Positions 19,083 to 28,981 of a stretch of 64,000 bases of DNA are shown piece by piece; within the stretch, counting starts at the first letter, position 1; each line of letters starts with the position of its first letter. The notes under the pieces are model-generated. The model was not told the origin of the DNA. It saw only the letters and a program-made list of their open reading frames with translations, and did not search any database. Made by a program: the position numbers and the translations under genes. The stretch is taken from the NCBI GenBank assembly GCA_004431415.1, contig QPMI01000531.1:1-64000 (forward strand). Direction: 5' to 3'. The stretch comes from Cyanophora paradoxa (lineage: Eukaryota > Glaucocystophyceae > Cyanophorales > Cyanophoraceae).

Positions 19083-20069
19083 TGGGTTTCTATAATGATA
19101 AACAGGGTAATTTACCTTTTTTATTACAATGGCAATCGTTAAAAAAGGATATAATATATCCTTTCCTACAATAGCTTTCTACAATGATTTTCTTTCTACA
19201 GTAGCTTTTGTTACAATAGAATTCTACTGTATGATGTAGCCGAAATATGAATGCACCCTACATTAAGCAATGTCAAGTATTTCGAATACTATTCGATTTC
19301 CTTACAATAACACTCAGCATCTCCCTTGATTCCCCTATTATATTATATTTATATTTAAGTGGACTCAAGGTTGACTCATATTAATCGTAAAGTAGTAAAA
19401 GTATATGGATTTTGTTACGAATTCAATGCAAGGGTTGACTAAGTGGGTTGAGTTGACTCAAATTTCACAGGAAATATTTGGGACCTAAAGTTTTCTAAAA
19501 AGGATTTCAAAAAATGTGTCAACTCCCCCCACTTAGTCAACCCTGACCATAAACAGTAAGGATTTGGGCTAACATGTATCACAAAGTGAACATATTGAGT
19601 CCACTTAGAAGATCCACTTTTGAAATCCAAGTTGATTTTGCTTGAAATTTCAAAGTTGATCTAAAAGTGAGTCCACCCTGATTGATTATGGTAACAAAGT
19701 TGACTAAGTTGACTAAGTTGAGTCATCTTAAGAAATTCAAGGAGACTAAGAGTTCAAATTGTTTATGAAAAGTGAGTCAACTTAGACCACTTATGGTAAC
19801 AAACTTAAATATTTAATTGATTTAATCGGAAAAGAACATGATTTAATCGAATTTATTGATATAATTCCGATTAGATTCATTTAGGATTCAATTAAGATCA
19901 ATCGAAGTTATTGATATAATTCCGATTAACTACAATTAAGATACAATATCGATTAATCGAGTTTATCGATATAACATCGATTAAATTAATTGAAAATGCA
20001 TTTAAAAATATGAAAATTCATGTGAAAATTCAAATAAATTAATCGATTTTATTGATATAACATCGAATC
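19083..20069. other. AT-rich non-coding region with several repeat families
   Basis: No gene is visible. The region has a 9-bp-stem hairpin with a three-base loop at about 19144-19164 (AAAGGATAT / ATATCCTTT), TCTACAATAGCTTT-like repeats (19165-19230), many TTGACTYA / TGAGTCAA words in both orientations (19370-19790), and four spaced copies of a TTATTGATATAA-type repeat next to AATCGA (19850-20066). It could hold a replication origin or element end. Confidence 0.6.
19432..19543. repeat. 26-base inverted repeat built on TTGACT words
   Basis: GGGTTGACTAAGTGGG at 19432 and the continuation to 19457 pair with 19518-19543 apart from two mismatches, leaving a loop of about 60 bases. Further GTTGACTAA words follow at 19690-19715. 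AP-1-like TGAGTCA sequences result. Confidence 0.6.
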
Positions 20070-20634
20070 ACACATATGAATATTCATATTTTAATCCTGA
20101 GGCGGAACGCCGAGGGATTAAAATATGAATATTCATATGTGTAGTGTTGAACTCTTTAACATTGCTCAAAATCGACGAAAAGCAAACGTACTCACAGTTC
20201 CGCCGAATCGTCGGACTGATGCCACAAAGACGTTGAGTCGTTATGAAAAGGGTGGTGTTGTAATGACGGCCAGAAGTAAATAGCTTTTGCATGAGTCTGT
20301 CACTGTGGACATTTACTAGGTCATTGTCAAGTAAATCGTCTAAAACAATTGCAATCTTGCGATCATCATTTTTGCGTCTTCTTTCTTTTTGTCGTTCTAG
20401 CAGCGCTTCAACCAAAACTGGATCCCATTCTTCCTGGATATTACTTGGTCGTGTTGTATCATTCCATTGCCCAGTAAATGCGGTCGTACTGAAGACGTAA
20501 ATATCGTCTAACTGTGGCGCTACAGCATTTAGCACGTGTTTTACGTAGGTGCTCTTGCCCGAGTTTGTTGGACCGACAAACAAGAACCGTTTAGGCAGTT
20601 TTATTTCTGTAGGATCAAACAGTTTGATATCCAT
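20068..20634 (-). CDS. A32/FtsK-type packaging ATPase, C-terminus replaced by hairpin sequence
   Basis: The frame starts at ATG 20634, directly abutting the capsid stop (TAGATG). Walker A GPTNSGKST (about residues 21-29), Walker B KIAIVLDDLLDN, and the downstream TTLFITTQRLCGISPTIR and CEYVCFSS segments mark the virion DNA-packaging ATPases of polintons, virophages and NCLDV. After EFNTTH (about residue 166) the reading frame runs into the perfect inverted repeat 20070-20142, so the last ~25 residues are hairpin-encoded and the natural C-terminus is probably lost. Whether the enzyme still works is doubtful. Confidence 0.8.
   Translation of the reverse strand: MDIKLFDPTEIKLPKRFLFVGPTNSGKSTYVKHVLNAVAPQLDDIYVFSTTAFTGQWNDTTRPSNIQEEWDPVLVEALLERQKERRRKNDDRKIAIVLDDLLDNDLVNVHSDRLMQKLFTSGRHYNTTLFITTQRLCGISPTIRRNCEYVCFSSILSNVKEFNTTHMNIHILIPRRSASGLKYEYSYV
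20070..20142. repeat. perfect 28-bp-stem hairpin
   Basis: Bases 20070-20097 and 20115-20142 are exact reverse complements, with a 17-base loop that itself contains GGCG-GAA-CGCC. The stem contains the self-complementary TATGAATATTCATA. It cuts the 3' end of the ATPase gene and marks the edge between the AT-rich repeat region and the capsid cassette. It looks like an element terminus or a fold-back junction. Confidence 0.9.
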
Positions 20635-21863
20635 CTAGAAGTTACTTACCTTTAGAGTTGACATTTGATACGAGTTAATTACGAGAACATTGTGGCGCAG
20701 GACGTGGAAGTCAACAACTGCTGGCGCTGCGTTTGTGCAGCCGGTCACAGTTAGCGAGCAGTAGCTGCTGCTGGAATTAAAGAAGTCTGTGTAGCCGAGG
20801 ACAGCGTTATGCAGTGAGTCTTTGCCAGATTTCGAAAGCACAATCCCATAGACATTTCCGTCCTCGAAGCCAAGAGCTGAATTGCCAGTGGTTGCACCGC
20901 GGTATTGAGTTGGAATGTGATAGCACGATGATACAAACCCAGAGATTGGCTTATTGCTGATGTCGAGAGTTCGGTTGTTGTGCATGATCTCAAACGAATC
21001 GATTTTCAGCGCATTTCCGTTGCCAGCAAATGAATTGTGATTGCGAGTGCCCAGGTGATTCGCATTACGCACTGTCATCAGGATCGCGTGCACAAGGCCG
21101 CTGACGTTGGCAAGGGAGATTTCGACTGCATTCCCCGCGTCGTCAGTCTTTAACTGCCTCGAGCGCTTTGAAATAATCTCGGTGAAAGGAATTCGAATAC
21201 CACCGCTCTCGTTTGCAGATTTAAGCATAGACTCAGCCTCTTCGCTAGGGATATTCACGAACTGGCAAACCAGGGCACAATCCGTTAGAGTTGCAACAGC
21301 ACTAGCGACAGTTCCAACCACCGAAGCCGAACGGAAGTCAATCTCGACGGTGGGCATGTCAGCCAGTGCGAGGAGCGGGAAGTATGAATTGTCCCAGAGC
21401 TGGAGGGGATCTTTAGCACATACTCGCGACTGGCATCGAGAATCTCAAGAGCAGCGTCCTTTCCAAAGCCGTAGCTGCTAGCAAAAGCCTGGGCGGATGC
21501 AACGCTATTATCGATGAGCGCGTTCACAGTAAGCCAGTCTCCTGGGATCACCATCTTGAAGGATCCATGAACAAAGCGCACGTTTTCAATAAATGCACCT
21601 GCGCCATTCGGCAGCACTGAGGCGGCCGCTCCGCCAGCGACGCTGACCTTAAAGTATAGCGAGACACCGTTTAGAAGTTGCTTGCGCGGAAGGTCGAAAG
21701 CGGCAGTCTGCGCGAAGCCGTACGAGTTGCCTCGCGGACGGATCGTTTCAAGGAAAGGCTTGAACTTGGGGCTGACACCGACAGTGAGACCCGGGGATAG
21801 ATAAAGCTCGCTTGAACCTTTGGTAGTGAGGAGCTCCTTTAGAGTTGTTCCTGCTTGCGCCAT
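20635..21863 (-). pseudogene. major capsid protein, copy 2 (full length, one frameshift)
   Basis: Nearly identical to copy 1 over the shared part but keeps its C-terminal ~95 codons, which end HNVLVINSYQMSTLKVSNF before TAG at 20635. The N-terminal frame (21863 to about 21400) and the C-terminal frame are joined by a -1 change at the same base context as in copy 1 (CTAAAGATCCC). Restored length is about 410 residues. Its stop is followed at once by the packaging ATPase start, the usual capsid-ATPase pairing in polinton-like viruses. Confidence 0.65.
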
Positions 21864-21907
21864 TTGCTATTATAGACCAGAAAATTTTCATGCATATTGT
21901 TGTAAAG
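21864..21907. promoter_or_regulatory. divergent capsid promoter, copy 2
   Basis: Same 44 bases as 11244-11287, between divergent capsid and penton starts, with the TATA-like TCTATAATAGC on -. Confidence 0.5.
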
Positions 21908-22784
21908 ATGAAGCTCCGCGTAAATGTCGATTCTAGGGACCGGTTCGAAGGCACGTCCTCGAATTTCAAGATCAATCTCCCAAGGCCCTCGTTAATGTAA
22001 AGTCGGTGCGAGTTGATTCGCTAGAACTGTTTCATAACATGTTCAACCTGTCCACACAAGCCGCAATTATCACCGGCACCCTTGATCCCTCTGGCGTTGA
22101 GAAAACACGTGCCAACACTTTCAAGCCCGGAGTCTATACGCCAACCTCCCTTGCAAACTATCTAAGCACGCTTCTTAAAACCCAGCAGTATAGTTACGGT
22201 GGAACTACTTATCAGCGCAAGTTCGTCGTTCAGTTCGAAGAGATCTCAATGCGGCTTAGGTTCCTGTGTGAAGCGGACTTTATTTTGAGCTTCACATCGG
22301 CCGAACTAGCGAACCTGCTCGGGTTTGCGAAGACTCTCAGTGACCTTTCCAGTGAGCTTGACACACCTGAGACAATCGATGGCGTACAATATTCGTACGA
22401 GCTGTTCAGCGATATGCCAGTTGATCTACTTTATCACACGTATTTGTTCCTGTACATTCAGCAGATCAAAGGCTCGATCTTGACACTTAACCCTATACAA
22501 CGGGCTCGATCGCAAAGATTCACATCGACTCAAAATTCGGGGAGCTCATCAAGTTCACATCTGAGGATCGTGTTCCCGTCACAGGCTTCGATCGAAACGC
22601 TGAGCTGTCTGAACTTGACATATCGCTGCGCTATCATAATGGAACAGACGCTGTCACAAACACGGAGTTCTCGTTCGTGCTAGAGTTCGATATCGAGGAT
22701 GTCTCTTACACGTCTGCTGCTGCTAAATCCGCAATCAAGAATGCAGCCAGCGAGTACGTCCCCTTCGACAGATCGTTCGCATAA
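21908..22784 (+). pseudogene. penton / minor capsid protein, copy 2 (two frameshifts)
   Basis: Aligns along its whole length with the intact copy 1 (11288-12166). It differs by loss of one C in the CCCC run at about 21985 and one C in the CCCC run at about 22492; each breaks the frame. Between them the frame is intact (FKPGVYTPTSLANYLS present). Elsewhere differences are scattered, mostly silent substitutions, so the two copies are recent duplicates or homologous segments of related viruses. Confidence 0.7.
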
Positions 22785-22809
22785 GTTTTTTCCCACTACT
22801 AGTTAAAAG

Positions 22810-23464
22810 ATGTCGACAGACAAGCAGTCTCGGCTGCGCACTCCGCGAAAGAAGTCGACAGACATGCAGTCTTGGCTGCGCACTTCCAGCCCTACTAAGA
22901 AGAATCACATCGAGTTCTTGAGTGGTGATACTGATGCTTACCCGCTAGCCCGTCGCGCTGGTGGCGGTGAGGGTGCATCCAACGACTATGCTCTTACCGC
23001 CGATGAGAACGCTATTCTTGATAAGATCCCGAATTCTCGGACTAAGAAGACCAAGACTAGCAAGCTAAGGATACCGACGATGGGCCGCTGTACATCTCAG
23101 AGACGGCTAATCGTAGCAGGTATTTCATTAAAACTGTGACCGGTCTTAAAACAGTTTCAAAGAAGCGAGCTAGTGATCTTATAGCTGGCATCGCGGCTGA
23201 GACTAAGATGGAGAACAAGATTTTAAATGAACCGATCACGAAGACAAAGGTCGATAAGAAGGTTGCCCCTCCTGCATCTGCTGTTCCTGCTAAGACGATT
23301 GTTGCGATCCCGAGGTCGATGAGAATGCTAGCGAGCTGCCTGTAGCTAACGCATCGATCCTGCGCATCGCCTCTAGCAGTGCTGATCCTGTCGGGCCGGC
23401 GATCGAGTACAAGCCAATGCTGAGCGGCTTCACTAAGCTAGGGCTCCGGCATCGCTGGGAGTGA
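22810..23464 (+). pseudogene. basic protein, copy 2 (18-bp deletion, two frameshifts)
   Basis: Counterpart of 12192-12866. It has an in-frame 18-base deletion after the second SWLRT block, loss of one A at about 23066 and loss of one C at about 23310. The end KLGLRHRWE and stop are conserved. Confidence 0.6.
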
Positions 23465-23580
23465 ATGCCTGTAACGATGCCTGTAACGATTGGCTTGACG
23501 GCTTGGCTCGGGCTTGGTCTCCGGGATCCGGCTTGGCACAGGGCTTGTCTCGGGCTTGTCTCCGGCTTGTCTCCGGCTAG

Positions 23581-23630
23581 CTATCAGCGCACTATCAGCG
23601 CACTATCAGCGCACTATCAGCGCACTATCA
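23581..23630. repeat. 11-bp minisatellite, four units
   Basis: Four exact CTATCAGCGCA units (23581-23624) and a partial fifth. The preceding ~100 bases are a looser repeat of GGCTTGTCTC words. Confidence 0.9.
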
Positions 23631-23870
23631 CTTTTATGCCAGCGCATAGAAGCTCGTCTACATTACTATACTTTTATGCCAGCGCATAGAAGCTCGTCTA
23701 CATTACTATACTTTTATGCCAGCGCATAGAAGCTCGTCTACATTACTATACTTTTATGCCAGCGCATAGAAGCTCGTCTACATTACTATACTTTTATGCC
23801 AGCGCATAGAAGCTCGTCTACATTACTATACTTTTATGCCAGCGCATAGAAGCTCGTCTACATTACTATA
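23631..23870. repeat. 40-bp minisatellite, six identical units
   Basis: Six exact head-to-tail copies of a 40-base unit beginning CTTTTATGCCAGCGCATAG, at 23631, 23671, 23711, 23751, 23791 and 23831. GCCAGCGCATAG-type sequence overlaps the word of the 11-bp array. There are no spacers, so it is not a CRISPR. Identity between units means recent expansion. Confidence 0.95.
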
Positions 23871-24109
23871 CTTTCTGTCCAAATCTTCAACATCTCTCGA
23901 TCTTTTCGTTTTTTAGGACTTCCTGTCCAAATCTTCAACATTGCTACTGGCGCTATCATCCACACAGTATTATTGACTAACTAGAACCTAAACTCGCATA
24001 TGCAATCAGCTTCGATTATATAGTTTTATCGTCTAGCTAGAACCTGGAAACCTCTCCGCTATTTAGATAGGAAGAACACAGTATTAACGCCTAGCTGCTG
24101 ATTAAGCTA
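23871..24109. other. intergenic, no gene seen
   Basis: Contains two copies of CTGTCCAAATCTTCAACAT (about 23874 and 23921) and TAGCTAGAACCT-like words (about 23978 and 24034). Nothing coding. Confidence 0.4.
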
Positions 24110-24380
24110 TCTCTGCAGACCGTCGCGTTGGGGGCCCGTCTCAAATCACTGCTATATCTTTTGCAAGATCGATTGGAGTAGACGTTAGATACTACCTAGT
24201 GGTTGCTGGATGGAAGGGGAGGTAGACCAGAGGGAGAGTAGGACGGTAGACGTAGCGGAAGGGTTGGCGAGAGTGATGGCTGGGAAGACGCTGGATTGGG
24301 TGGGTTGGGGTGGGTTCGGAGAGGTGAGGGTGGTGAAGAGGGGTGGGCCACAGAATCAGGTCCTCTCTCATTTTTTTTTG
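24110..24380. repeat. ~265-bp dispersed direct repeat, copy A'
   Basis: Second copy of the repeat at 14352-14617, same orientation, about 85 percent alike by eye. It also ends in CTCTCATTTTT, here running on into a longer T tract. It lies close to the border with host DNA, as expected for an element-end repeat. Confidence 0.75.
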
Positions 24381-24541
24381 AAGCCTGATTCAAGCCTCAT
24401 TCAGCCTGATCCAAGCCTGATTCAAGCCTGTTTCAGCCTGTTTCAAATCAGGCTGAATCCTCCGAAATAAGGCTGAGCCTGTTTCGCCCAGCCTGTCTCA
24501 GCCTTATTTAAGCCTGCTTTAAATCAGGCTGAAACAGGCTC
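24381..24541. repeat. degenerate CAGCCTG repeat at the host border
   Basis: Words of the form AAGCCTGWTTC and CAGCCTG occur about ten times, with the reverse complement CAGGCTGAA twice, so parts can fold. The array ends at GACCCCCTTTTT, about 20 bases before host coding sequence begins. Confidence 0.75.
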
Positions 24542-24561
24542 CGGCGACCCCCTTTTTACTA

Positions 24562-24786
24562 GTGACCGCGGCCGTTACGGTTCTGCCCGACGGCCTCTTC
24601 GCGGCGGGCGGGGAGCAGCTCCTCGAGGCCGACGCCGACGAGCTCCTTCAGGCCGAGGTGCGCTTCGAATTCAGGGGTTCCGGTGGCCGCCGATCGTTTT
24701 ATATATATTGTACACATTTGCGTACGTGACGCACGTGACGCTGGTTCGTGCCGCAGGTCGTCTACTCGTCCGACAAGGAGTTGTAG
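24562..24786 (+). CDS. 3' end of a host gene, cut off by the viral insertion
   Basis: From 24562 a GC-rich open frame reads TVLPDGLFAAGGEQLLEADA and ends ELLQAE at 24657. An intron (24658-24756; GTGCGC to CCGCAG) joins in phase to a ten-codon exon, VVYSSDKEL-stop at 24784. The frame has no start: directly upstream lies the repeat array, so the 5' part of the gene is missing here. I do not recognise the protein. From 24787 to 25289 I see no gene, only a doubled CTGTGCTTCTTTGGAAAG at 25187. Confidence 0.45.
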
Positions 24787-25289
24787 GCGCCTTCAACGTT
24801 CTCGGAAAGTTCGGCAGCCGGACCCGCGACGTCGTGCCCGGTCGGGTTGCCTCCCGACCTCCGGCGCGCACGGCGTTCAGGCGTTACCCTCGCCGACGTG
24901 TTGTTGTATGTCACATTGTAAAGTCACTTTTCTCCCGTCGACGTCCCGGTCCGGCGGTGCTCAATGCAAGGGCCTAGTTTTCCTCGGCCGGGGTCGGGAC
25001 TCGCACTTCGGCAATCGCAGGCCGCCGGCCGGGCGCCGCGGGTCGTGCAAGGGTCTGTAGCTTCAATGCGGCTTCCAAAGTTCGTTCATGATTGTCATTC
25101 GATTTGTGGGAGCACTTCAAGGCTCGAGCTCGCGTGAATCCTTCCCCGTCCCTCCGGCACCCGGGAGTCTCGTGGGCTTCTAGGCCTGTGCTTCTTTGGA
25201 AAGACGCTGTGCTTCTTTGGAAAGGAGTCAGAAAGGCGCTGGGGGGAGCTACACGGCGGGGGCCGGGGCAGCTGAGCGAGGGGACCCAG

Positions 25290-27846
25290 CTAATCGTGGA
25301 GGGAGGCGCCGACGTTGAGGGGCGGGCCGGAGCCCTGGGCGTCGGGGGAGCCGGCGGGGGCGTTGAGGGGCTGCGGGCGCGGGGCGGGGACGCGGAAGAC
25401 CTCGCTGGGGCGCGAGCCCGGGGCGCCGGGCGCCTGCGCGTTCGTGGGCGAGTCGGCGCTCGGCACGCCGGCGCCCGAGCCGCGGCGGCTGCCGTCGACG
25501 GGCGGCGACGACTCGCCGGCCCGCCGCGACGCGAGCCGCTCCTCGATGCGCCGCAGGCTGTCCGCCGTGGGGGACTCCCCGCCGCCGCCGGCCCGGGGCG
25601 AAGCCGGCTGGCGGGCGCGGGCCTGGGCGACGGCGGCGAGGGCCGGGGGAGGGCGGCGGTGCCGCCGTGGAGGGCGGGGCATGGGGGCGTGGCGGGGCTC
25701 GCCGAGGAGGGCCCCGAGCCGACGCAGTCGAGGGGCCCGGGGCGAGGTTCATGGAGGAGTGCGCCGGCGTCGGCGGCGGCAGCGCCGCGAGCCCCGCCGC
25801 CGCCACCGCGCGCGAGCTGCCCGGCGGCGAGAGGCTCTCGATGCGGGCGCGGGGCGAGGGCGGCCCCTCGGCGCGGGGCGCGGCGGGCTGGGCGGAGAAG
25901 CCGGCGCGGAGGCCCTCGGCGACGGCGAGGCGGAGGGCGTCGTTGTGGGCGCGCCGCCGCATCGACCCGCCCTCGTCCGCGCTCTGGTGCCCCGCCGGCG
26001 ACTCCGCCGAGTCGACGGCGACCACCAGCTCGGTCGTCCGCCGCCCCGACGGGCTCTTCGGCACCAGCACCGTCCGCGAGCCCGTCGACCCGCGCCGCGC
26101 CGCCCCCGCGGCGCCGGCGCCCCTCCTGCCGGTCGTACAGCTTCGCCGAGAGCAGCGCCGCCGCCAGCTCCCGCCGCTTCGAGCCGCGCTGGCCCGACGC
26201 CCCGCCCGCTTCCTCCTCGTCCTCCTCGCTTTGCTGCGCGCCCCGCCCGAGCGTCGGCCGCCGCTGGCGCTGCAACCCGCGCGCCGGGGCGCTCACCGTG
26301 CGGGCCGACAGGCGCTGGTTGACCTCCGGGTCGAGCTCCGGCGGCGGCGGCTCGAGCCGCACGGCGCCTGCCCGACGCGTCGGCGCAGGCGCCGCTGGGG
26401 GCGGGGCGGGCGGACCGGAGCTGAGCCTGCGGAGGACGGGCTTGGGCTTGGCGGCGTGCGCCTCGTCGCCGCCCTCGCACTCGGACGAGGAGCGCTCGTG
26501 CCTGCGCCCGCCCCCGCGCTCGGTTCCCTAGCGACGGGGCAGGGCGGCGGGGCGGCGGGCGGGGCGCGGCGGGGCACCTGATGTCGTGCTCGTGGTCGCT
26601 GGTGCCGGCGGGGGAGAGGGGCGGCGCCTCGCCGTCCCCGTGCAGCGGCGAGAGTCCGTCCTGCCGCCCGAGATCACCAGCCGCGGCTTCTGGCCCGCGT
26701 TGTTCATCGACGACGACCGCGACGGCGCCCGCTCCGCCCTGCCCCGGCCCCGCGTGAGCCGGCGCGGCAGGGCGGGGGGCGGGGGGCGGGGGGTGGGGCC
26801 GGACCGGGGGGCGGCAGGGTGGGCGCCTGCGCTGATGACGATGGGGATGTGGCGGTTGAAGGAGGCGCTGGGGGAGATGGAGCCGTTGCCGCTCGGGGAC
26901 TGCGAGCCGGGGAGGCCGGACCCCGCGTAGCCGATGGACGCGAGGCCCACGCCCTCCGTCGGCTCGCTGTTCAGCACCGCCAGCACCTCCAGCTTCCGCG
27001 CCAGCTCGTCGTTCAGCGCCCGGTCCGCCCGGTTCTGCGTGCGCGCCGCCCGGTCGGAGGAAGAAGGGACGTGGCGGGCCGTCGGCCGGCCGGGAAAGGT
27101 GGAAAAAGGAAATTCAAATCAGTGCTGACCAGTTCGCGGAGACGTGCGTTCTCCGTTCGCAGGGCGGCCTCGCTGCGCAGGGAGAGCCGGAGCTGCTCTC
27201 GCAGCTCGGCGATCACCTCGCCCTTATCGCGGCCGTCGTGCCCGTGCGCCGAGGCGTGCGCCTGCGTGCGATATAAGTTAGTCGGCGTCCCCGTCATGCA
27301 TCAGCGGCAACAGGTGCGTACGTGGTGGCGGCCGATGCTCTCGCCCCTTTCGCAGCCCACCGACGGAAGAACCATGGGCACGTCGAACTGCTTGTACAGT
27401 CAGAGCGCATATAATCGCCAGCACTGTGGGGGGGAGGCGTACGTCGCTGACGTGGAGCTCGGAAGCAAGGCGGCGCAAGCCCGCGGCGCCGAGCGCGAAA
27501 AGCTCATCGGAGCTCGCCGCCCGGGTGCTCAGGAACGGTCTCAGCGCCTCTCGGACTACAGTGCCCAAGCTAGCACTGATCTCCGGGGCGCGGGAGGCGC
27601 CGATCTCAGGAGACAACAGCTCCTCGAACTGCAGCACGGCGTTTGGTTTCGGAGGGGCGGCGGGCTTGCAATTTCTCTCGCACCTTTGATGCCACGCTGT
27701 CAACGAACTCCAGCTGGGTCCGCTCGCTGGGCCGCGGCAGGAGCGCCAGGGACACTAGCGAGTCCTGGGGCGAATCAATTGCAATGTGGAGAACGTGATG
27801 GCCAGTCCCCCGAGCGCACCAGGAGGTCGTTCAGCTCGGCCTTCAT
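25290..27846 (-). CDS. intron-bearing gene for a coiled-coil, largely disordered protein
   Basis: Start ATG 27846, first exon MKAELNDLL, then in-phase exons with LVSLALLPRPSERTQLEF, FEELLSPEIGASRAPEI and FDVPMVLPSVGCERGESIG. A coiled coil follows (GEVIAELREQLRLSLRSEAA, about 27130-27225). The rest is Ser/Pro/Arg-rich with LEVLAVLNSEPTEGVG, SFNRHIPIVIS, KPKPVLRRLSSGPP, TTELVVAVDSAES and a last exon ending LNVGASLHD-stop at 25290. Introns have GTGCGN/GTACG donors and CAG acceptors. No family recognised. Several long open frames on + over the same DNA are GC-driven shadows. Exon joins in the 3' half are uncertain. Confidence 0.5.
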
Positions 27847-28211
27847 CGCCAAGAAACGTTAACAGGCCAGCGGGTGCGGTGCAAGTCGAGCAGGCCCGAG
27901 GGCCCTCCGCATGTGCGACGCCGTCCAAGCGCAAGGGTGCACCACTGTTCTTGAGAACAGATGCACAGAAGATAGGGCGCGACGGTGGCGCGGGGAAGTG
28001 GCCGGGGAGGCTGTCCCCTGCACTGACGGCTGCAGTGACGCTATCTGGGTCGCTGAAAAACGGTTGCTGATGCGAGGGGTTGCAGTTGCTCGGAGTTGCG
28101 TAACCTTGCGCGGCGTCGCGGCGGCGACGATCGATGGGTACCGTCGCTCGTCAAATTTTTTGTTTTGTTCGCTTCCCTCCCGCCCCGGGTACCCTGCCAT
28201 AGATTGCCAAG

Positions 28212-28981
28212 ATGTCGGCACCGGCTAAGCGGTGAGTCGGGTCCGCGGCACGCGGCGGGTGGGGTTCTCGGTAGCTCTGGCGCACTGGGCATCCCTAGTC
28301 AGCGCTGGGCAGGCCGGTCGGCGCGATCGACTGGAGGGTTCGCCGCCACTGGGCGGTCCTGGCACAGCTATCAGCTGTTCAGCAGATCTATCAGCGCAAA
28401 TGTTGGGGCTTAGCATAGCTTCCATCGCACGCCTCCCATCCGATCGTGATGCCGCCGCGTCCTCGATGCTCACTCCATCTCGCCGCAGGGGTGTTACCGT
28501 TCGGGACGTTGCGCCCGCTGATTTCATTGCGGCCTATGCTGCGCACCTGAAGCGCACGGGCAAGCTCGAGGTCCCGAAGTGGGTCGACCTCGTCAAGACT
28601 GGTGTGCACAAGGAGCTCGCTCCTTATGATGCGGACTGGTACTACATCCGCGCTGCCTCGATGGCGCGCAAGATCTACCTCCGCGGCGGCCAGGGCGTCG
28701 GCAAGTTCAAGCGCACCTACGGTGGCGTGAAGCGCGGCCGCTCGGTGCTCCCGGCGCACTTCCAGTACGCCTCGGGCTCGATCCTGCGCAACATCCTCAA
28801 GGGCCTCGAGAAGATCAAGGTCCTCTCCAAGGACCCGAAGGGGTGAGGCTCCCGCCGCGTTCCGGCCATTCTTCCTGCTCACAGCCATCGCGCTCGTCCA
28901 CGCAGCGGGCGCAAGATCACCGCCGACGGCCAGCGTGACCTCGACCGCATTGCCGGCCAGGTCTCCACCGGCAAGCAGTAA
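28212..28981 (+). CDS. RPS19: 40S ribosomal protein S19 (eS19)
   Basis: Three exons: 28212-28231, 28489-28842 and 28906-28981, giving 149 residues, the normal length for eS19. Exon 1 encodes MSAPAKR; exon 2 carries [53 protein letters not shown] and [11 protein letters not shown]; exon 3 ends [14 protein letters not shown]. All junctions are GT-AG and in phase. eS19 is part of the small-subunit head and is needed for 18S rRNA maturation. Its intact frame shows that the frameshifts in the viral part are not a property of the whole window. It shares a 365-bp divergent upstream region with the gene on -. Confidence 0.95.

Noticed and set aside
21390-21405. Canonical -1 programmed frameshift site in the capsid gene
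   Set aside because: CTAAAG is not an X-XXY-YYZ heptamer; a lost base is simpler. Kept only as an open question in the findings.
23631-23870. CRISPR-like array (regular 40-bp repeats)
   Set aside because: Units are contiguous and identical with no spacers; this is a minisatellite in eukaryotic/viral DNA.
25092-26581. Long open frames on + (up to 479 codons)
   Set aside because: Arg/Ala/Pro-rich shadows of the gene on -, which alone shows coiled-coil and coherent exon structure.
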